The position numbers were made by a program, and so were the translations under genes. Source: Calvatia gigantea (lineage: Eukaryota; Basidiomycota; Agaricomycetes; Agaricales; Lycoperdaceae). Taken from it: a DNA stretch of 64,000 nucleotides. The notes under the pieces are model-generated. The model saw nothing but the letters and a program-made list of their open reading frames with translations, was not told where the DNA came from and made no database searches. Within the stretch, counting starts at the first letter, position 1. Each line of letters starts with the position of its first letter. Shown one piece after another: positions 45,839 to 58,327 of this stretch. Location of the stretch: the NCBI GenBank assembly GCA_025093985.1, contig JACAAK010000009.1:558001-622000 (forward strand), given 5' to 3'.

Positions 45839-47714
45839 TGACCGATAATCGCTCCCATCGGCAACTACAGCTCGACATATCCTCCGATAGCCAAGTCGCA
45901 AATGTGACTGTATATCCGGACCGCGCAGAGGTTACAAGAGTCTTCCGTTTACAGCTCGAAGCTGGCAAAACTGCTGTTACTTTCACAGGAGGTTTCGTTT
46001 ATAGGAAAACGTTGCCTGTCTTTTCTAGGTTCGTAGGGGATCAGTCCATGAGCGCGTTAACACCATATTATACACAGACTTGAAAAGGAAGGAGACGTCA
46101 CCCTCCACGATGTAGAAGTCACGGAAACGAGTCCAGAGGATTCTCCTTCTTCGAAAACTACAAACCCTACTCAGGCCCTCGAAGAGGAAAAGGAACTACT
46201 TGAAGCGTCTCTTTCACGAAGTGAATTGGCTCCAGTTTTGTTCGACAACTACGTAAAACAATTGGACTTGCAAAAGATGACCCTCACATCACTGGACGAG
46301 GTTTTGAATGCCTACGATCAACAAGGTCGTAAATGGGACAAAAAGATACAGGCGCTGAAGAAAGATATCCATGACCTTGAGGTCAAGATCACAGAGGCAA
46401 AAAAACCGACCGCGGATTCAACTCCCGCTCAAGCTGAGGGGCCACTCTTTAGCAATCATCTGGTAAAATTTACGCTAGAGGCTAGTGGCGCAGTTGATGT
46501 GGAGGTGCGCCTCGTTTACTGTGAGATTTTATTTCTTCTTTTCTCCTGGGCTCTTCTGAATTACCTACCTAGTTGTGATGGAAGCTTCCTGGGATGCAGA
46601 ATATGATGTCGCCGTCACATCGACTCGCTCCGAAGATGGAGAAATGAAACTTACTCTGACCTATAAAGCCGTTGTTACCAACAACACCCCAGAGGTTTTT
46701 GCACGGTTCCTCTCCGCCTGTTGCCTTGTATTAACCGTAGTAAATCCAGGCTTGGGGAAATGTGGGCCTCGGACTCGAATCGGCGTCCTTTACGAAGCAG
46801 AAAGGGGGGCTTTCCCCTTGGATTTTAGCCTTTGCCGGTTCTGAAGATGCCAACGTCTTTCCGCATGCCATTCCCAATTTCTCCCACACCCTCGCCGACA
46901 AGATTTACATTCCCGAGGGAGCAAAGAAAACAGTCGTAGTTGCCCAACTTCAACCACAAGTCTTATTTGAGCGTTTCTGTACCCCGTCAGTGGACTATAG
47001 AGTGAGGGTTGAGGTGAGAGTGGCGATTTGACCCCTGAGGCTCAACCTCGTGTTAATGATGGATAGGGAAAAATCACGAATAGTACCGAATACCCCTTCC
47101 GCGCGGGAAACGCAAACATCTACCTCGATGGGGACTATTACGCTGGTAATCAACTCAATACCATTGCGGTTGGTGAGACGTGGAGTATTCCGTTAGGGTG
47201 AGGTGTTCAGCACAACCTTCTTGCAACTTGACTCATCCGCCAAAAAATCAGCTTCGATAGCAAGGTCCGCGTGGCATACCCTCCTTTCACGAAGACAACG
47301 GCAGAGAGTATAGCGAGTTACAGTACTTCAAGAGGGCGGGACCACTGGATCACACACGAGTGCCATCGACGCATAACAATCTTTAATATGCGGAAGGTCA
47401 CAATATTGTCGCTGATTGTTATTGGCAATTTTTCCTTGGGCGAAAGGGGGGATGGAATATCTTCAAAGTTGGTGGTGCCTCCTTTGCAGGAGGGGAATAA
47501 TTTGCCAGTCGTAGTTGATGGCATTCCTCATGACAGTCATGTCAGTGCAAGATGGGATCGTGTCCAGCATCCTGTGCAGAAACCTCAAGAGGTGGGAATG
47601 CTAGGTCTAGTAAATTGGGAATGTAAGATCGGGCCTCTGCGGGAGATTCATCTAGATTTCAGTTGGACCGTCACTACGACAAACGGACTTGGGCGTATTA
47701 GGGGATTTCAATGA
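45838..47714 (+). CDS. MuiA-like protein (DUF4140 / DUF4139)
   Basis: Model: 45838-45991, 46029-46032 (4 nt, uncertain), 46078-46520, 46573-46694, 46750-47013, 47067-47197, 47252-47714, for 526 residues. The N-terminus matches DUF4140 (VANVTVYPDRAEVTRVF). Next comes a coiled-coil (LQKMTLTSLDEVLNAYDQQG onward). The C-terminal half is DUF4139: VMEASWDAEYDVAVTSTRSE, AWGNVGLGLESASF, then EYPFRAGNANIYLDGDYYAG and VSARWDRV, ending in a beta-strand ETWSIPLG / VNWECKIGPL pattern. This family is named after bacterial mucoidy inhibitor A but is common in fungi, where its function is unknown. The first intron (45992-46028) would be only 37 bp, so the 5' part needs transcript support. Confidence 0.85.
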
Positions 47715-47972
47715 TGGTGCACAGTGCCATACGTGGGTAGGACCATAGTATCCTGACAAGTTTTATCAAAGAAAGTTTGCACATTTGTTATCTTCGAGTC
47801 CGCCCTGTGAATTAGTCATAGTTGATCTCCCCGAGTTGCGCTCAGCTTGTTTTCCTAGTCTTGAGTAATTGAACATGATGGGCAAGACTTACGCGGTGGA
47901 AACACTATTATATAGGAGGGTAAGTTAACGGTTCCGAGGGTGTATTCACAAAAAATTCTTATGGCAGGATAA

Positions 47973-49322
47973 CTAGGATGTCCTATGAATGAAGTCCGTA
48001 ACCATCTTCTTGAATTCGTTGGGGCTGGTCACAAAGGAACAGTTCAGCGATTTACCTTCAGAAATTCAGAAGAGCGTACCGCTCGGCATGAACCCAATGT
48101 CCTGCATCTAACGTCTCGACTGTGTAGTTCGGAAAGAAACTCTGGATTAAGGGTATCCCGTGGCGATTGATATATCTGTGGGGCAGATAGAATCAGGATG
48201 AATCAACTTAGTGATGGAAAGAAAAGGAGACATACGCGCTCTTGCTACCTTTCATGAACAATGTCCTACCCTTCCAGACTCGTCCCCCAGGCGAGTAGGG
48301 GAAATCACCAAGGTCGGGTGCAGCTTTGCCAACGATACCAACTGGTACACGAAACTTGACATAGGGTTGGTCGGACGTCGGTGTTTCGAGGTTCGTCAAA
48401 AGAAATGCAAGAGTAGAAGGATCCTGTGAAAGTATATTACATTAAAAGGAAGAAAAGGGTGAGGGGAATACTTGTTGCGTACCTTCTCATACGTAGATAA
48501 GAACTCCGTAGCCTGTTTTCTTGTCTTCATTTTCGCACTCTCAATCTCGTGCATAGCCTCGATATAACTCTGAAACTGCGGAGAAAGTTTGGCTTTGACA
48601 GGTGCAATATCCACGACAATGAGGTTTTTCAGGACATCGGTATGCGCATCAAGGTAAGGATTGAGAGCGACAGACATAGCGACCTTCCCTCCCCTATGAA
48701 CATAGTGAATCCACTTGCCGAACGGGTTGAAAATCGATTTACATGGAGTGACCAATTATTGTCGTCCTTTTTAAGTTATGCTTATCAACAAATTCTAGAA
48801 CGTCTTGTGCCATGTCCACGTATGTCATACGGGGTGCATGTGGTGAAGACCCGTGGTTCCGTAAGTCCTTCGTCACAGGAAATGGGGGTTGAACGTGGAT
48901 TCCTTAATGAGAGAAGGTGGAGCTCACAAGTGCATATACCGGCCTTTCAAGACTTTTGCTAAGATCTCGAGCTAAGGTATTCCAATTTCGCTTCGAACCA
49001 CTGTCCGTTCACAGCGGATGAAAACAAAGTAGTAGCATTGGGAGTCAGCTGTACGTCGGTCAAGCTGTTATGTGCATTCGAATCCGGAATGTTGGCGCAC
49101 AATAGTCCATGAAGAATCAAGACCGGTTCCTCCTCTTTCTTCGCATTCGGCGGGGTGTACAATTGATGGTCGAGTGCTACACTTTTGTCTCCTGTACTTA
49201 TTGACCTAGTGAGGAGGACTTTGATCGAAAATGAAAGAGGCTCAACAGCGACGTAGAAAACACCTACTAGGATTAAGTGTTCTTGTGGAGATTGAGGTCA
49301 AAGACTGTCGAAGAGCGAGCAT
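47973..49322 (-). CDS. Mitochondrial ABHD11-like alpha/beta hydrolase
   Basis: Eight exons (49322-49264, 49205-49101, 49000-48928, 48867-48743, 48693-48483, 48423-48236, 48175-48080, 48024-47973) encode 302 residues. The first exon encodes an Arg/Ser/Thr-rich, acid-free presequence (MLALRQSLTSISTRTLNP), suggesting mitochondrial import. The fold is clear from VLILHGLFGSKRNWNTLARD, then LDLRNHGSSPHAPRMTYVDM, the nucleophile elbow GHSMGG (Ser ~120), VVDIAPVKAKLS and the catalytic His in LDAGHWVHAERPNEF. The family includes human ABHD11, which protects the lipoylated 2-oxoglutarate dehydrogenase, and yeast Imo32. A paralogue lies at 59191-60379 with the same catalytic residues. Confidence 0.92.
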
Positions 49323-50128
49323 TGTAGTGAAGGTGGACCTGAGCAGCGTTCAAACGTTCGCAGTTTGCAGTTACGTCACCCGGGAAATCAGCACGTGGGA
49401 AACCATAAAATGCCGAAAAAAGCCTAATTGCAAGCGTCTACCACCACCACCACTCAATAAATCCAATCAAGCTCAAGACGTGTCGTGAAAGAAGGAGAAG
49501 CACTTGTGAAGCTGTGAAGGGACCCGACAGCTTTATTACATCGTTCTGATTGAAGTTTATAATTATTATCAAGGAATATGTAGACTTGAGGGAAGTAACC
49601 GACCGGCATGGTGACTTTCTGCAAGCAGCTGGCTTGGCACCCTTGACGCCCCTCGCCGATCGCTTTCTCGAGGGCAATGTTATTTCAACTTGCTTTCCGT
49701 GACCGAGTACACTTTCCCTCGGACAACCCTCCACCCTTGTATCATGTTAAACGGTCTCCAGCTTACATACTATCAGTGGAGTAAATGGCCACAGAAAGCT
49801 GAATAAGAACCAACGCGGTTGTAGCGACTCTCACCGAAAAGACCAACGTGCGTGCTAATTTCATGTCCCCCCGTCCACTTTCTGCCAACCCCTGACGGGA
49901 CATGAGAAGAATTCCATTTTCATAGTATGGGGATCCACGACATTGTCTCGCCGGTGACTCAAAATAGTCCCTCTCTCTTCAATGTTTGCTTCGCGTGCGC
50001 TCTGCAGGCCCGATGAGCCCGGGGAAGGACGACGTCGAATTGAGCTTCTAAAAACGTTGATAAAGCTGGTTGGCAGTTCGTGACGTTTTGTCGGATCATC
50101 GACTGCTCCTCGCCTGCTCCTTTGCAAG
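49323..50128. other. Divergent promoter interval (ABHD11-like / Git1-like)
   Basis: 806 bp between two divergent starts. It contains a short CCACCA run near 49440 and no gene I can support. The long-looking minus ORF at 49861-50199 is not accompanied by splice sites or a signature. Confidence 0.5.
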
Positions 50129-52821
50129 ATGGAATTCTTTACCCTTAAGGAGCGTATTCGCAGCGTGTCTCTCATTTTTGCGTGGGTACTTAGTTTCACT
50201 ACCTAGCTTCTGGCCACTTACCTAGTTCTCCAGTTGTGGGACCGCATTGTTTTCCGATGGTGCATAGAGAATCCTCTTTGTGAATACGTTAATGACAACG
50301 GCATTGAAAAGGCTATGCCAATGGTGTTATCTCGAGCGGTAAGTCGTCCGGCTTTGTCGTCCATGTGGGGTGGTTGTTGAATTTGGTTCGCAGTCAATAC
50401 GTGTACGTTCTACTTCCCTCTTAATTCTCCAGCTATCAAAACGGCTTTTGGCACCTACAAATAGTGCTCACCCGTATCTATGGCGCGGACAAGATCGAAG
50501 CACATAACTATGGCACGACTGTCCGAAGTCTAGCATTCGCGGGAACAATCGTTGGAATGCTTACCTTTGGTACGATATCTCCTATCCATCTAATAACACT
50601 GTGCCGACGTTACGGCTCAATAGGCTGGCTCTCCGACAAAATTGGCAGAAAGTTTGGAATGGTGCGCGGCCTGGCGTTGAAGTCTCAATCTACCTCCCCA
50701 CATATAATTACAGATGACCGCGACGGGCATCGTTGCGCTGTTCTCTGGTCTTTCCGCCGCATCATCTGGAGCTCATGGTAGCTTGGGTGGAATGTTGGCA
50801 ATGCTGAGCGCTATGCGGTGGGTCTCCCAATCATGACACCATCTAACTTCGTGCTCAATCCCCCAAAATAGTTTCCTTCTCGGCATTGGGGTCGGCGCCG
50901 AATACCCTTGTGGATCAGTATCTGCTTCTGAACAGTCTGAGCAGCCCGGGATCAGCAAACGTGCCCAACATCGGTGGCTTGCCCTTTCTACTGGTGAGAA
51001 GTCATTTATTCCATGTGATGGCATATGTCTTTGACGCATAAACCTGTTTGACAGACACTATGATTAATTCCGGCTTCGTGTTCGCTGCCTTTGTGCCATT
51101 GGTCTTGTTCTGGATGTTAGTTTGTCCCGTACCTCGCCTTCCAGTTGGGTCAACCACTGACGGTCTGCAATTCAGATTTGGTGATAATCACCTTCGTGCC
51201 GTGTGGCGTCTATCTTTAGGGTTGGGAGTTGTTCCTGCCTTATTTGTGTTCATCTGGCGACTTAACATGGAAGAGCCCGAGCGTTATAAAAAGGACTCAA
51301 TGAAGTACACCAAGATTCCATATTCGTTAGTGTTCAAGCGGTACTGGGTTTCGCTTTCTGCGATCTCATTCATCTGGTGTGTGCACAATCACTTTGGACG
51401 GGGTGTTTTATGGCTGATTAAGTGCCTGAATCAGGTTCCTGTATGACTTCATTGTGTGAGTGCGTAGTTGGCTTCTCTGAATCCGAACGTCAGTTAAACA
51501 GATTCTCCCAACCGTAGCTACCCAGTTCGTTCTACCTTTGTTAATTCCTTGAGCCCGTTCATGAACCTGCTTCCGGTGGCTAGTTCGGGATTTACTCAAC
51601 GACGATTCTTGACAAGTAAGTCATCCTACAGATAACGCCTGCAATCCTGATGCTTACGATGTGTTAGTGTGACCGGTGGCTCCGATTCCCTGGCTGTAAT
51701 TTTCGGGTGGAATGTTGTGATTAAGTACGGTCTGGTCTGTTTGAACATTGGATTTACGTTACTGACAGCTTTGGATCGCTCTTAGTTTGTTTAGCATCCC
51801 CGGCAAGCGATCCTGAGCTGGTATCACACGGGCTGTTATGCTAACTTTCCACAGGAACTTTTGGAGGAGCATTCATCCTCGACTATTTGGGTCCCAAGTA
51901 CACCTTGGTGGGTGATTGGTCAAATGGCCGGCAAGAGCTGCAACATCATGGCTGATTGTGAAACAGATTACAGGACTCGTCTTGCAAGCCATCATCGGGT
52001 TTATCATGAGTAGTCTTTATGAGAAGTACATTCATCCTTAGATTTCTTACAGCAGAGGAACCCCATTGAACTGTATAATTCAGGCTAACAAAACACATCG
52101 CCGCTTTCGCAGTACGTGCGGCGTCGATACTCTTTCACTACCTCATTCGCTCATATTCTGATCCAAGGTCGTCTACGGTATCTTTTTAACCCTTGGAGAA
52201 CTTGGTATGTAAATTTTATTTAGTTAGGAATTTGTTCACCTTGCCAACATCTATTAGGCCCTGGAAATTGTACATTCATCCTAGCAAGCAAGACAAGTGC
52301 TACGGCGATCCGAGGACAGTTCTTCGGCATTGCTGCTGCCACTGGGAAAGTTGGCGCATTTGTGGGGACTTGGGGTTTGCATCCATATTTTTCAAAGCCC
52401 CTCTTTCACGTTGACATTGGCTCTCCTATTTAGTATTCCCACCTATGATAGAAGGTATGCTCTTGGCTGCTCGTGATGGTCCGGCTCTCTAATCTTGTTA
52501 AGCTTTTGGTGGGCCGAAGACCTTAAGAGGTAACACCGGGCCTTTCTGGGTTGGTAGTGGTAAGTCGTGCATCAATTTCACTCAATCGGGAGTGAATGAT
52601 GAAATCAGGTTTAGCTCTTTTGAACGCTGTGGTTACCCTTTTGTTTGTGAAATCCCCGACACAAGATGGCATGGTCGAAGAAGACGAAGCGGTGCGTACT
52701 CCCAGTACTAGCAAGGATGAATTCGGGTGCTTATGCGTTCCGACAGTTCCGACAATACCTGGAAGAGCATGGATATGACACTTCACAGATGGGTTTACTG
52801 GATAGCGCCAGGACTACGTAA
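50129..52821 (+). CDS. Git1-type MFS glycerophosphodiester / phosphate transporter
   Basis: A 24-exon gene encodes 469 residues: 50129-50181, 50234-50259, 50312-50338, 50394-50402, 50465-50569, 50624-50661, 50714-50817, 50872-50993, 51055-51115, 51176-51376, 51435-51455, 51518-51524, 51584-51615, 51669-51725, 51787-51803, 51855-51907, 51967-52025, 52084-52111, 52168-52204, 52258-52374, 52434-52454, 52503-52559, 52609-52691, 52747-52821. MFS signatures include [20 protein letters not shown], then [13 protein letters not shown] (loop 2-3), [18 protein letters not shown], then [20 protein letters not shown] and [20 protein letters not shown]. These are characteristic of the Git1 branch, which imports glycerophosphoinositol/glycerophosphocholine as a phosphate source in yeast. 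The substrate here is inferred. The 7 and 9 bp exons and one GC..AG intron (51804-51854) are unusual. Confidence 0.92.
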
Positions 52822-53772
52822 CTCGAAACGGTTGAGAAAACGGATATGTCGTCGGAGAACGAGAAGGTGTAACAGAAAGCTGACTAACTGGCTCATAACG
52901 TGACTAATGAGCAAAATGATGTCCTTTAACAATGAATGCGTGTTTTTCTATGGAAACGACTAACGAGAAGCGATGGGTGGAATGGCGACCCAATCGCCGT
53001 GTTTTTGATGAGCCATATCAGCTACAGCCTGCGGGTCACGCCAGGTATGTTGATCCACGAAATAACGTGGTAACATTCAATTCAGTGGTTGACATCATTG
53101 AGGGGCGTTGCTTCCTGGACTGAACCGCTCACAGAACCTCTTTATTACGCAGGTCTATTGTACATTCAGGGGCCATGGGTAGGTAAGAGAACAGTAGGTG
53201 GTTGGTCAATTTTCAATGTCTCTCCAGCGGCCTCTTTTGCTTCCTTGGTCTTTTCCAGTTCGCTCCCGGGATCCTGGGATCGCTAAGGTGACGTGACGCT
53301 GTGAACAAGTTAAAGGTGTATAAGGTAACTGGACACTGAACTCATCCTCGATATCAGAATCGTCCTAACCACTTCCCCATAGCCTGTCTCCTCCTGATTG
53401 AGCTGCTCCTGCAAGATGGGCTAGGTCCGTTTGTGAATCGTTCTAGCCCGTAGTAGCTGCTGATCACACATTACTCTCAAGTTGCCAGTTTGCCTGCGGC
53501 GGGAAATTCTTCGAACTCCTCATCTTCCTCTAGCACCCCAAGGATTGGGGTTTTCTGCCTTCTAATATTTTGAGTCGGAGGCGTACATCGCAGAGGTGAC
53601 AGTTGGGTAAGTCCTTGTAGTAACACACTATCTCAGCGCTGAAATAAGGTCCATAAAGTAGCTGAGGATGGTGCGTGTATAGAGTAGAACATAAAATTCC
53701 GTGCGTCATGTCCCTTGTCCCTTGTCCATCGTCTGAAACTATTCAAATGCTAACAGATCCAATGCTCAGTGC
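52822..53772. other. 951 bp convergent intergenic interval
   Basis: This lies between the transporter (+) and the first ten-cysteine gene (-). Only short shadow ORFs are seen. A short CCCTTGT duplication occurs at 53711-53726. Nothing else is supported. Confidence 0.5.
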
Positions 53773-54574
53773 TCAACCACAGTTAAAGTAATTTCCAGGA
53801 ATAACTTGGGGGCATCCGGCAGTGTCTTCGCTCCGTCAGATTACCATTAAAATTAGAAATGAAGCAGACAAACCCACCCTTATTCACTGGACAATCGTTG
53901 AAATCATCACAACATCTGATACATGCACGAGGTCCGGCAGGTTCCACAAGCTCGACATAGTGCTTGAATCTATGGATAAACAGCGTCGGTCTCTTAAACC
54001 GTTTTGTGAATACAATATACTCACCCGAGGCATGCACTACCTTGGGGATTCCCCCTTCCTCCTTCACCTCCACTCGAATCGTACTGCCCACCAGCGTCCC
54101 TGGGGTTCAATCTATCAACCGTTTCAGGTCTGATGCAGCCGGTCACTGTTCAAGGGTTAAAGTGTGGATAGGGGGACACAAATTAGGAGGGAACCGACAC
54201 TGCGACCACTTCGCCCCACTCTTGCCTTTCCCTGTTTTGAGCTCCACGTTCCGCCAAAAGTTGCTGGACAAGAGGCCTTGCGAATCAGAAGTACGCGCTG
54301 AAGCTGAACAATACGATTGCATTCCTCCTGGGTGCTCACTGTCACCAATATCCGTATGAGGAGTTCTGGGCATGATCATGCTGCATCTCAGTCAACCAGG
54401 AGAAGAAAACGAGCGGAATCTTTGGACAAACCAATACTTCGTTGCGCTGTCTACGCGCACGGTATTGTCGGGTGCTGCATTGGCGGCACGAATTACAGGA
54501 GGTGCAGCGAACACCCGGGAGGCCGCGAAAGCCATGATCAAAATCGCGAACAACTGTATGTGGGTAAAGCCCAT
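53773..54574 (-). CDS. Secreted ten-cysteine protein, copy 1
   Basis: Five exons (54574-54432, 54380-54199, 54145-54025, 53969-53878, 53825-53773) encode 196 residues. A signal peptide (MGFTHIQLFAILIMAFAASR) is followed by a mature domain with ten cysteines, probably five disulfides: YCMIMPRTPHTDIGDSEHPG, SYC, LTGCIRP, SACLG, ACIRCCDDFNDCP, AGCPQVIP and NYFNC. Copies 2 and 3 share exon lengths of 182 and 121 bp exactly; here the last 145 bp are split 92 + 53 by an extra intron. I know this as a conserved Agaricomycete secreted family without assigned function. The sequence divergence suggests an older duplication than that between copies 2 and 3. Confidence 0.88.
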
Positions 54575-56657
54575 GTTGTAGCCAAGGAGCTCAGGACTTC
54601 TGAGAGCGAAACAGATGAGGAATGACTGGAATCCGCCCAACCAATCCCAATTTATAACCAAACGTCTTCACCGAACCGTCATTACCTCCTTGGCGCTCTT
54701 TCCCGGATCCCAATGGGTAACGTTAACTCCCTGTAACAGGTTATTTGCCGAGTGACACTAGACCTCAAATGGCACATAAAACCCCACCCCATGAGCCGGT
54801 GTTCGAGCGCTGAGCACTTGGGGACAGGAAAAGTCCAGCAAGTATGTGTATTTTGGCCACTAATTCGAAAGCTGTGTAAATGAATAGGTGCTATGCAACT
54901 AAGAATGCTAGGGGGCGGTCCACAACGTCCGGCAGCTAACCCAACCCCAAATCCCGGAAATGGACAACCAAGACCCTGTATCCCGGTGATCAAAAAAACC
55001 TGCGGAAAAGGACTGGTCTCTTATCCCTCCATCATCAGAAATGGGAGGCCATATTGTTTCTGTCTTAATTTAATCTTTCCTGAACCCTTTCCCGTAATTT
55101 CTGAGGTCTCTAAGCGGCGCAGACCGAGATGATATAGGCTCAGAAGCCAAGGAACAAATATGTTTCGAAGAACGTAAATACCGATTGGAAGCACGGGGGG
55201 TGCGGGGTAAAGCTTACCAGCAAAGGTGTCACCCCGGTGATGAAGTGCCCGTTGCATCACCTGAGGAAGTTACTTGGACATGAGGCTAGGCCAAATGCAC
55301 GTATACGTGGGATTCAGTTGGTCAAACTTAGTGAGGGCAAGGTCATGCGGGGCCGGAAGTTTGATAACTCTGCGAATTATGAATCACTATTGGATCAGTC
55401 TAGACATTTCTGAGGAGCCAAAAATAGCATTCATGGCCCAAAGTCCAGCGGTGGCATGCGAGAAGTCTCTGCTAGGTTGGTTCCAATAGTCATGAAAGGC
55501 GAAGTGGGGTATTTACGACGGTAGATGCCAGGCGCAAGGAAAGGGAGTTGCTAAGAATACAATGATGCCCCGGACTAATAAGGAAAAATGAATTAAATGA
55601 GCTTGAAGGCGCGCGTGAAAGTATCAAATCAACGCACTTTAGAAGATGTTCCCCATAGGGATGGTGTTACTCAAGAACCGGTGAGAATACAATATTAACC
55701 AGTTCAGCAACAATAATCACATAGACCAGGATAGGAAAACCCACAACGCAGCCTCGAGATCAGTTTGACGAAACGTAACATTGTTAAAGGTGACTCCATA
55801 GTTTGCAGGAACTATGAACCACATCCCTTCCGTCGCGGCATTTTGCGAAGTGGTAGAACAGCGGGTCAATTAAAAAGAGTCTATAACAAGAGGAGTACGC
55901 CAATTCGGGCACCCCATCTGACAACCATCCTGTCCTGCAGCACTCGGGTGGTGAGGGACTGACGTTGGGACACCCATCATGGCCGATGGTCCAATGCAGA
56001 TGCTTGTTGGAACCAAGCTGGGTGACCTGTGGGCCCCGAGGCCCTGCACATCCGGCAGTATCTGGGGCTAAGCGATCTTCATACAGACGATATACCATAA
56101 AGATGTGAATAAAGGCGATTATTATCAGGGCACGGAGTGGTATGGTTGTTGAAGGCGTCAGATATGTTCTGGAACTTAATCTCCGAATCAGAATTACCTG
56201 TCTACCCCCCAATAACCTCGAAAGCGGTTAGCCTTCGGAACCCACGTACGATCAACTTCATGCTCGAGAGCCTGGTTCGTAGGGACTATTAGTTTATCAC
56301 TTACCAGTAACGCTAAAATTCCTGAAGAGTTTGGCAGCTGATACCTGTCAGGAACGGGCAACTGAATGATCATCAACATGACGGAATGGGGCAAGCCTGG
56401 TAAGGTATGCTTCCCTGCCTTGCCAGAACCTTTGGGCGCTACATACTGGTTGTTGGATGGTCCTGAAGAACTCACCTCGTGCCTGATGATGTCGAGAGTC
56501 GGATCTCATGACACACTACGTACACGGGCAAGTAACACCGCACGAGACGTCGAAATGAGTTCCAGCCCAGTCCAACCCTACCTAAAAAATGTACTAAAGG
56601 CGTTCAAGGGGCCGTCGGTAGCCGTCATTTTTTTTGGCCCAGCGCATCTTGCAAACG
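54575..56657. other. 2.1 kb intergenic region
   Basis: This divergent interval between ten-cysteine copies 1 (-) and 2 (+) contains a TATA-like element for copy 1 (separate entry). ORFs such as 55784-56212 (-) and 56366-56764 (+) lack splice support or family signatures, and the latter overlaps the real start of copy 2 in another frame. Confidence 0.5.
54651..54656 (-). promoter_or_regulatory. TATA box of ten-cysteine copy 1
   Basis: The minus strand reads TATAAA about 77 bp upstream of the start codon at 54574. An ATTGG (CCAAT-type) pentamer lies a further ~10 bp upstream on the plus strand as CCAAT at 54641-54645 or nearby. This is a standard arrangement for a strongly regulated fungal gene. 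Confidence 0.5.
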
Positions 56658-57418
56658 ATGGAGCTCAAGCAACTCCTGGGGTTGTTGGCCGTCGCCGCAG
56701 CTACCTCTGCAACCCCTGCTGTGGGTGTAGAGGAGCTGCAGGCGCGTGCTCCTGCACCGGATAACATTGTTTATGTTACCGATGCTCAGAATTTCTGGTG
56801 AGCCGTGGCATCGTTCTTCTCGGCCATGACCTATTAAACAATCTCATATCCGGCAGTATGATCATGCCGAGAAACCCACATACGAATATTGGGGACAGCG
56901 AATATCCAGGAGGCATGAAGACGTACTGCTCCCCATCCGGCCGTTATTCTACAACTCAAGGCCAGCTACCGCCCGACTTTTGGAGTAACGTCGCATTTAA
57001 GACAGGAACCAGTTCACGAGGAGCAAGATATGCACAGTGTATGAATTTTCCCGTGACGCTCATCGCACAACTAACCTTCAAGTTACCGTCCAGTAACTGG
57101 GTGTATCCGTCCTGAGAAATTGTCACGTCTTAATTCCAATGATCCGGGAGGCCAATATGATTCAAGTGGAGGTGCCGGTGGAAAGGGAAATCCAGCTGGA
57201 AGCGTCTGCCTTGGGTAGGTCAAGTTCGCCTCGTGCGTCTTGAGTCTTGTAAACCGACTCCAACATACCATAGATACAAGCATTATGTCGAACTCGTCGA
57301 GCCTGCGGATAGGCGAGCATGCATCAAGTGCTGCGACAACTATAACGATTGCCCTCTTCACCTCGATACTTCGGGCTGTCCTGCTGTGGTCCCCGGAAAT
57401 TATTTTGATTGTCAATGA
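56658..57418 (+). CDS. Secreted ten-cysteine protein, copy 2
   Basis: Four exons (56658-56797, 56857-57038, 57094-57214, 57274-57418) encode 195 residues. The signal peptide is MELKQLLGLLAVAAATSATP, and a short acidic pro-like segment (VGVEELQARAPAP) precedes the mature domain. The ten-cysteine pattern is intact: NFCMIMPRNPHTNIGDSEYP, then TYC, LTGCIRP, SVCLG, ACIKCCDNYNDCP, SGCPAVVP and YFDC. Exons 2-4 have the same lengths as in copy 3. Near-identical runs such as YSTTQGQLP and WSNVAFKTGTSSRGAR show that copies 2 and 3 arose by recent tandem duplication. Function is unknown; extracellular location is inferred from the signal peptide and paired cysteines. Confidence 0.9.
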
Positions 57419-58327
57419 AAACTCAAGCGATTTCTTGCTCGGACACTTGGACAGTCGGAGTGACTTCGCTGGGTCTACGCATGTAAAATACAGTGTCCCA
57501 AAACTTCGGAAATGCATCCGTGATGAGGGCTTCGCCCTCCGACCCCACTGTTTGTGATACATACTTTCTCCGGACTAGGCGGAAGTGTATTCATAGCGGG
57601 AATCAGCGTGTTTCAGCCGATGATTTCTCGGGCTATATTTGGTCGCGCAGGGAGGCGAGCGCGAGGGACCAATCAAATGCATGAGCCACCCTGAGGGGGC
57701 GTTGAGGTCGAGGAAACAACGGATTGAGCTCTTGAAGAGATTGAGTTCTCAACTCCACGACAAGACCTCCCTAATACCCTAATGCTTCGCTGACCTGGCA
57801 CACATATCTCGGGCTCGCCCGGTCAATTCGGATGCAATTGATTCTTATCACGCTCAACTTCGTGCTTTCCTCGTATTTTTGTAGGTGTAAGACCTCGGAG
57901 AAATCGTGTACTCTCGTATAGATTAGTCTCACCTGCGTCTTAACAATACTTTTGCCTGTAGTGGTAAATAAACGTTGAATTAGAACGATCCTTATGGTAT
58001 CACGCAGTAGTTACCAATGGGGCTCAGAGGATTAACCCGACCTGGTATGCAGACTGCATAATGCAGTGATACGTTAACACATGCGTCATTTGTCGCACCA
58101 TCCCTTTCCGTGTCGGTCTGGTGACTTTGGGACGCCCCAGGCGGGCAGATAAAGCCGTCTTACCCTTAGAGTGGTTCGGTCCACCCAACGTCCACCCTGG
58201 CCCATTGGAACATATTCCTTCAAGAAAGATATTGGCCGCAAAATATACATAAAAGGCGAACAATACTCCGGAATGATTCAATTCAGCCCACTCCCCATAT
58301 TTGACTGCTTTGTCGTTCCAAGACACT
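57419..58327. other. 909 bp intergenic interval between ten-cysteine copies 2 and 3
   Basis: Presumed 3' region of copy 2 and promoter of copy 3. No gene or clear core promoter element is seen. Confidence 0.5.
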
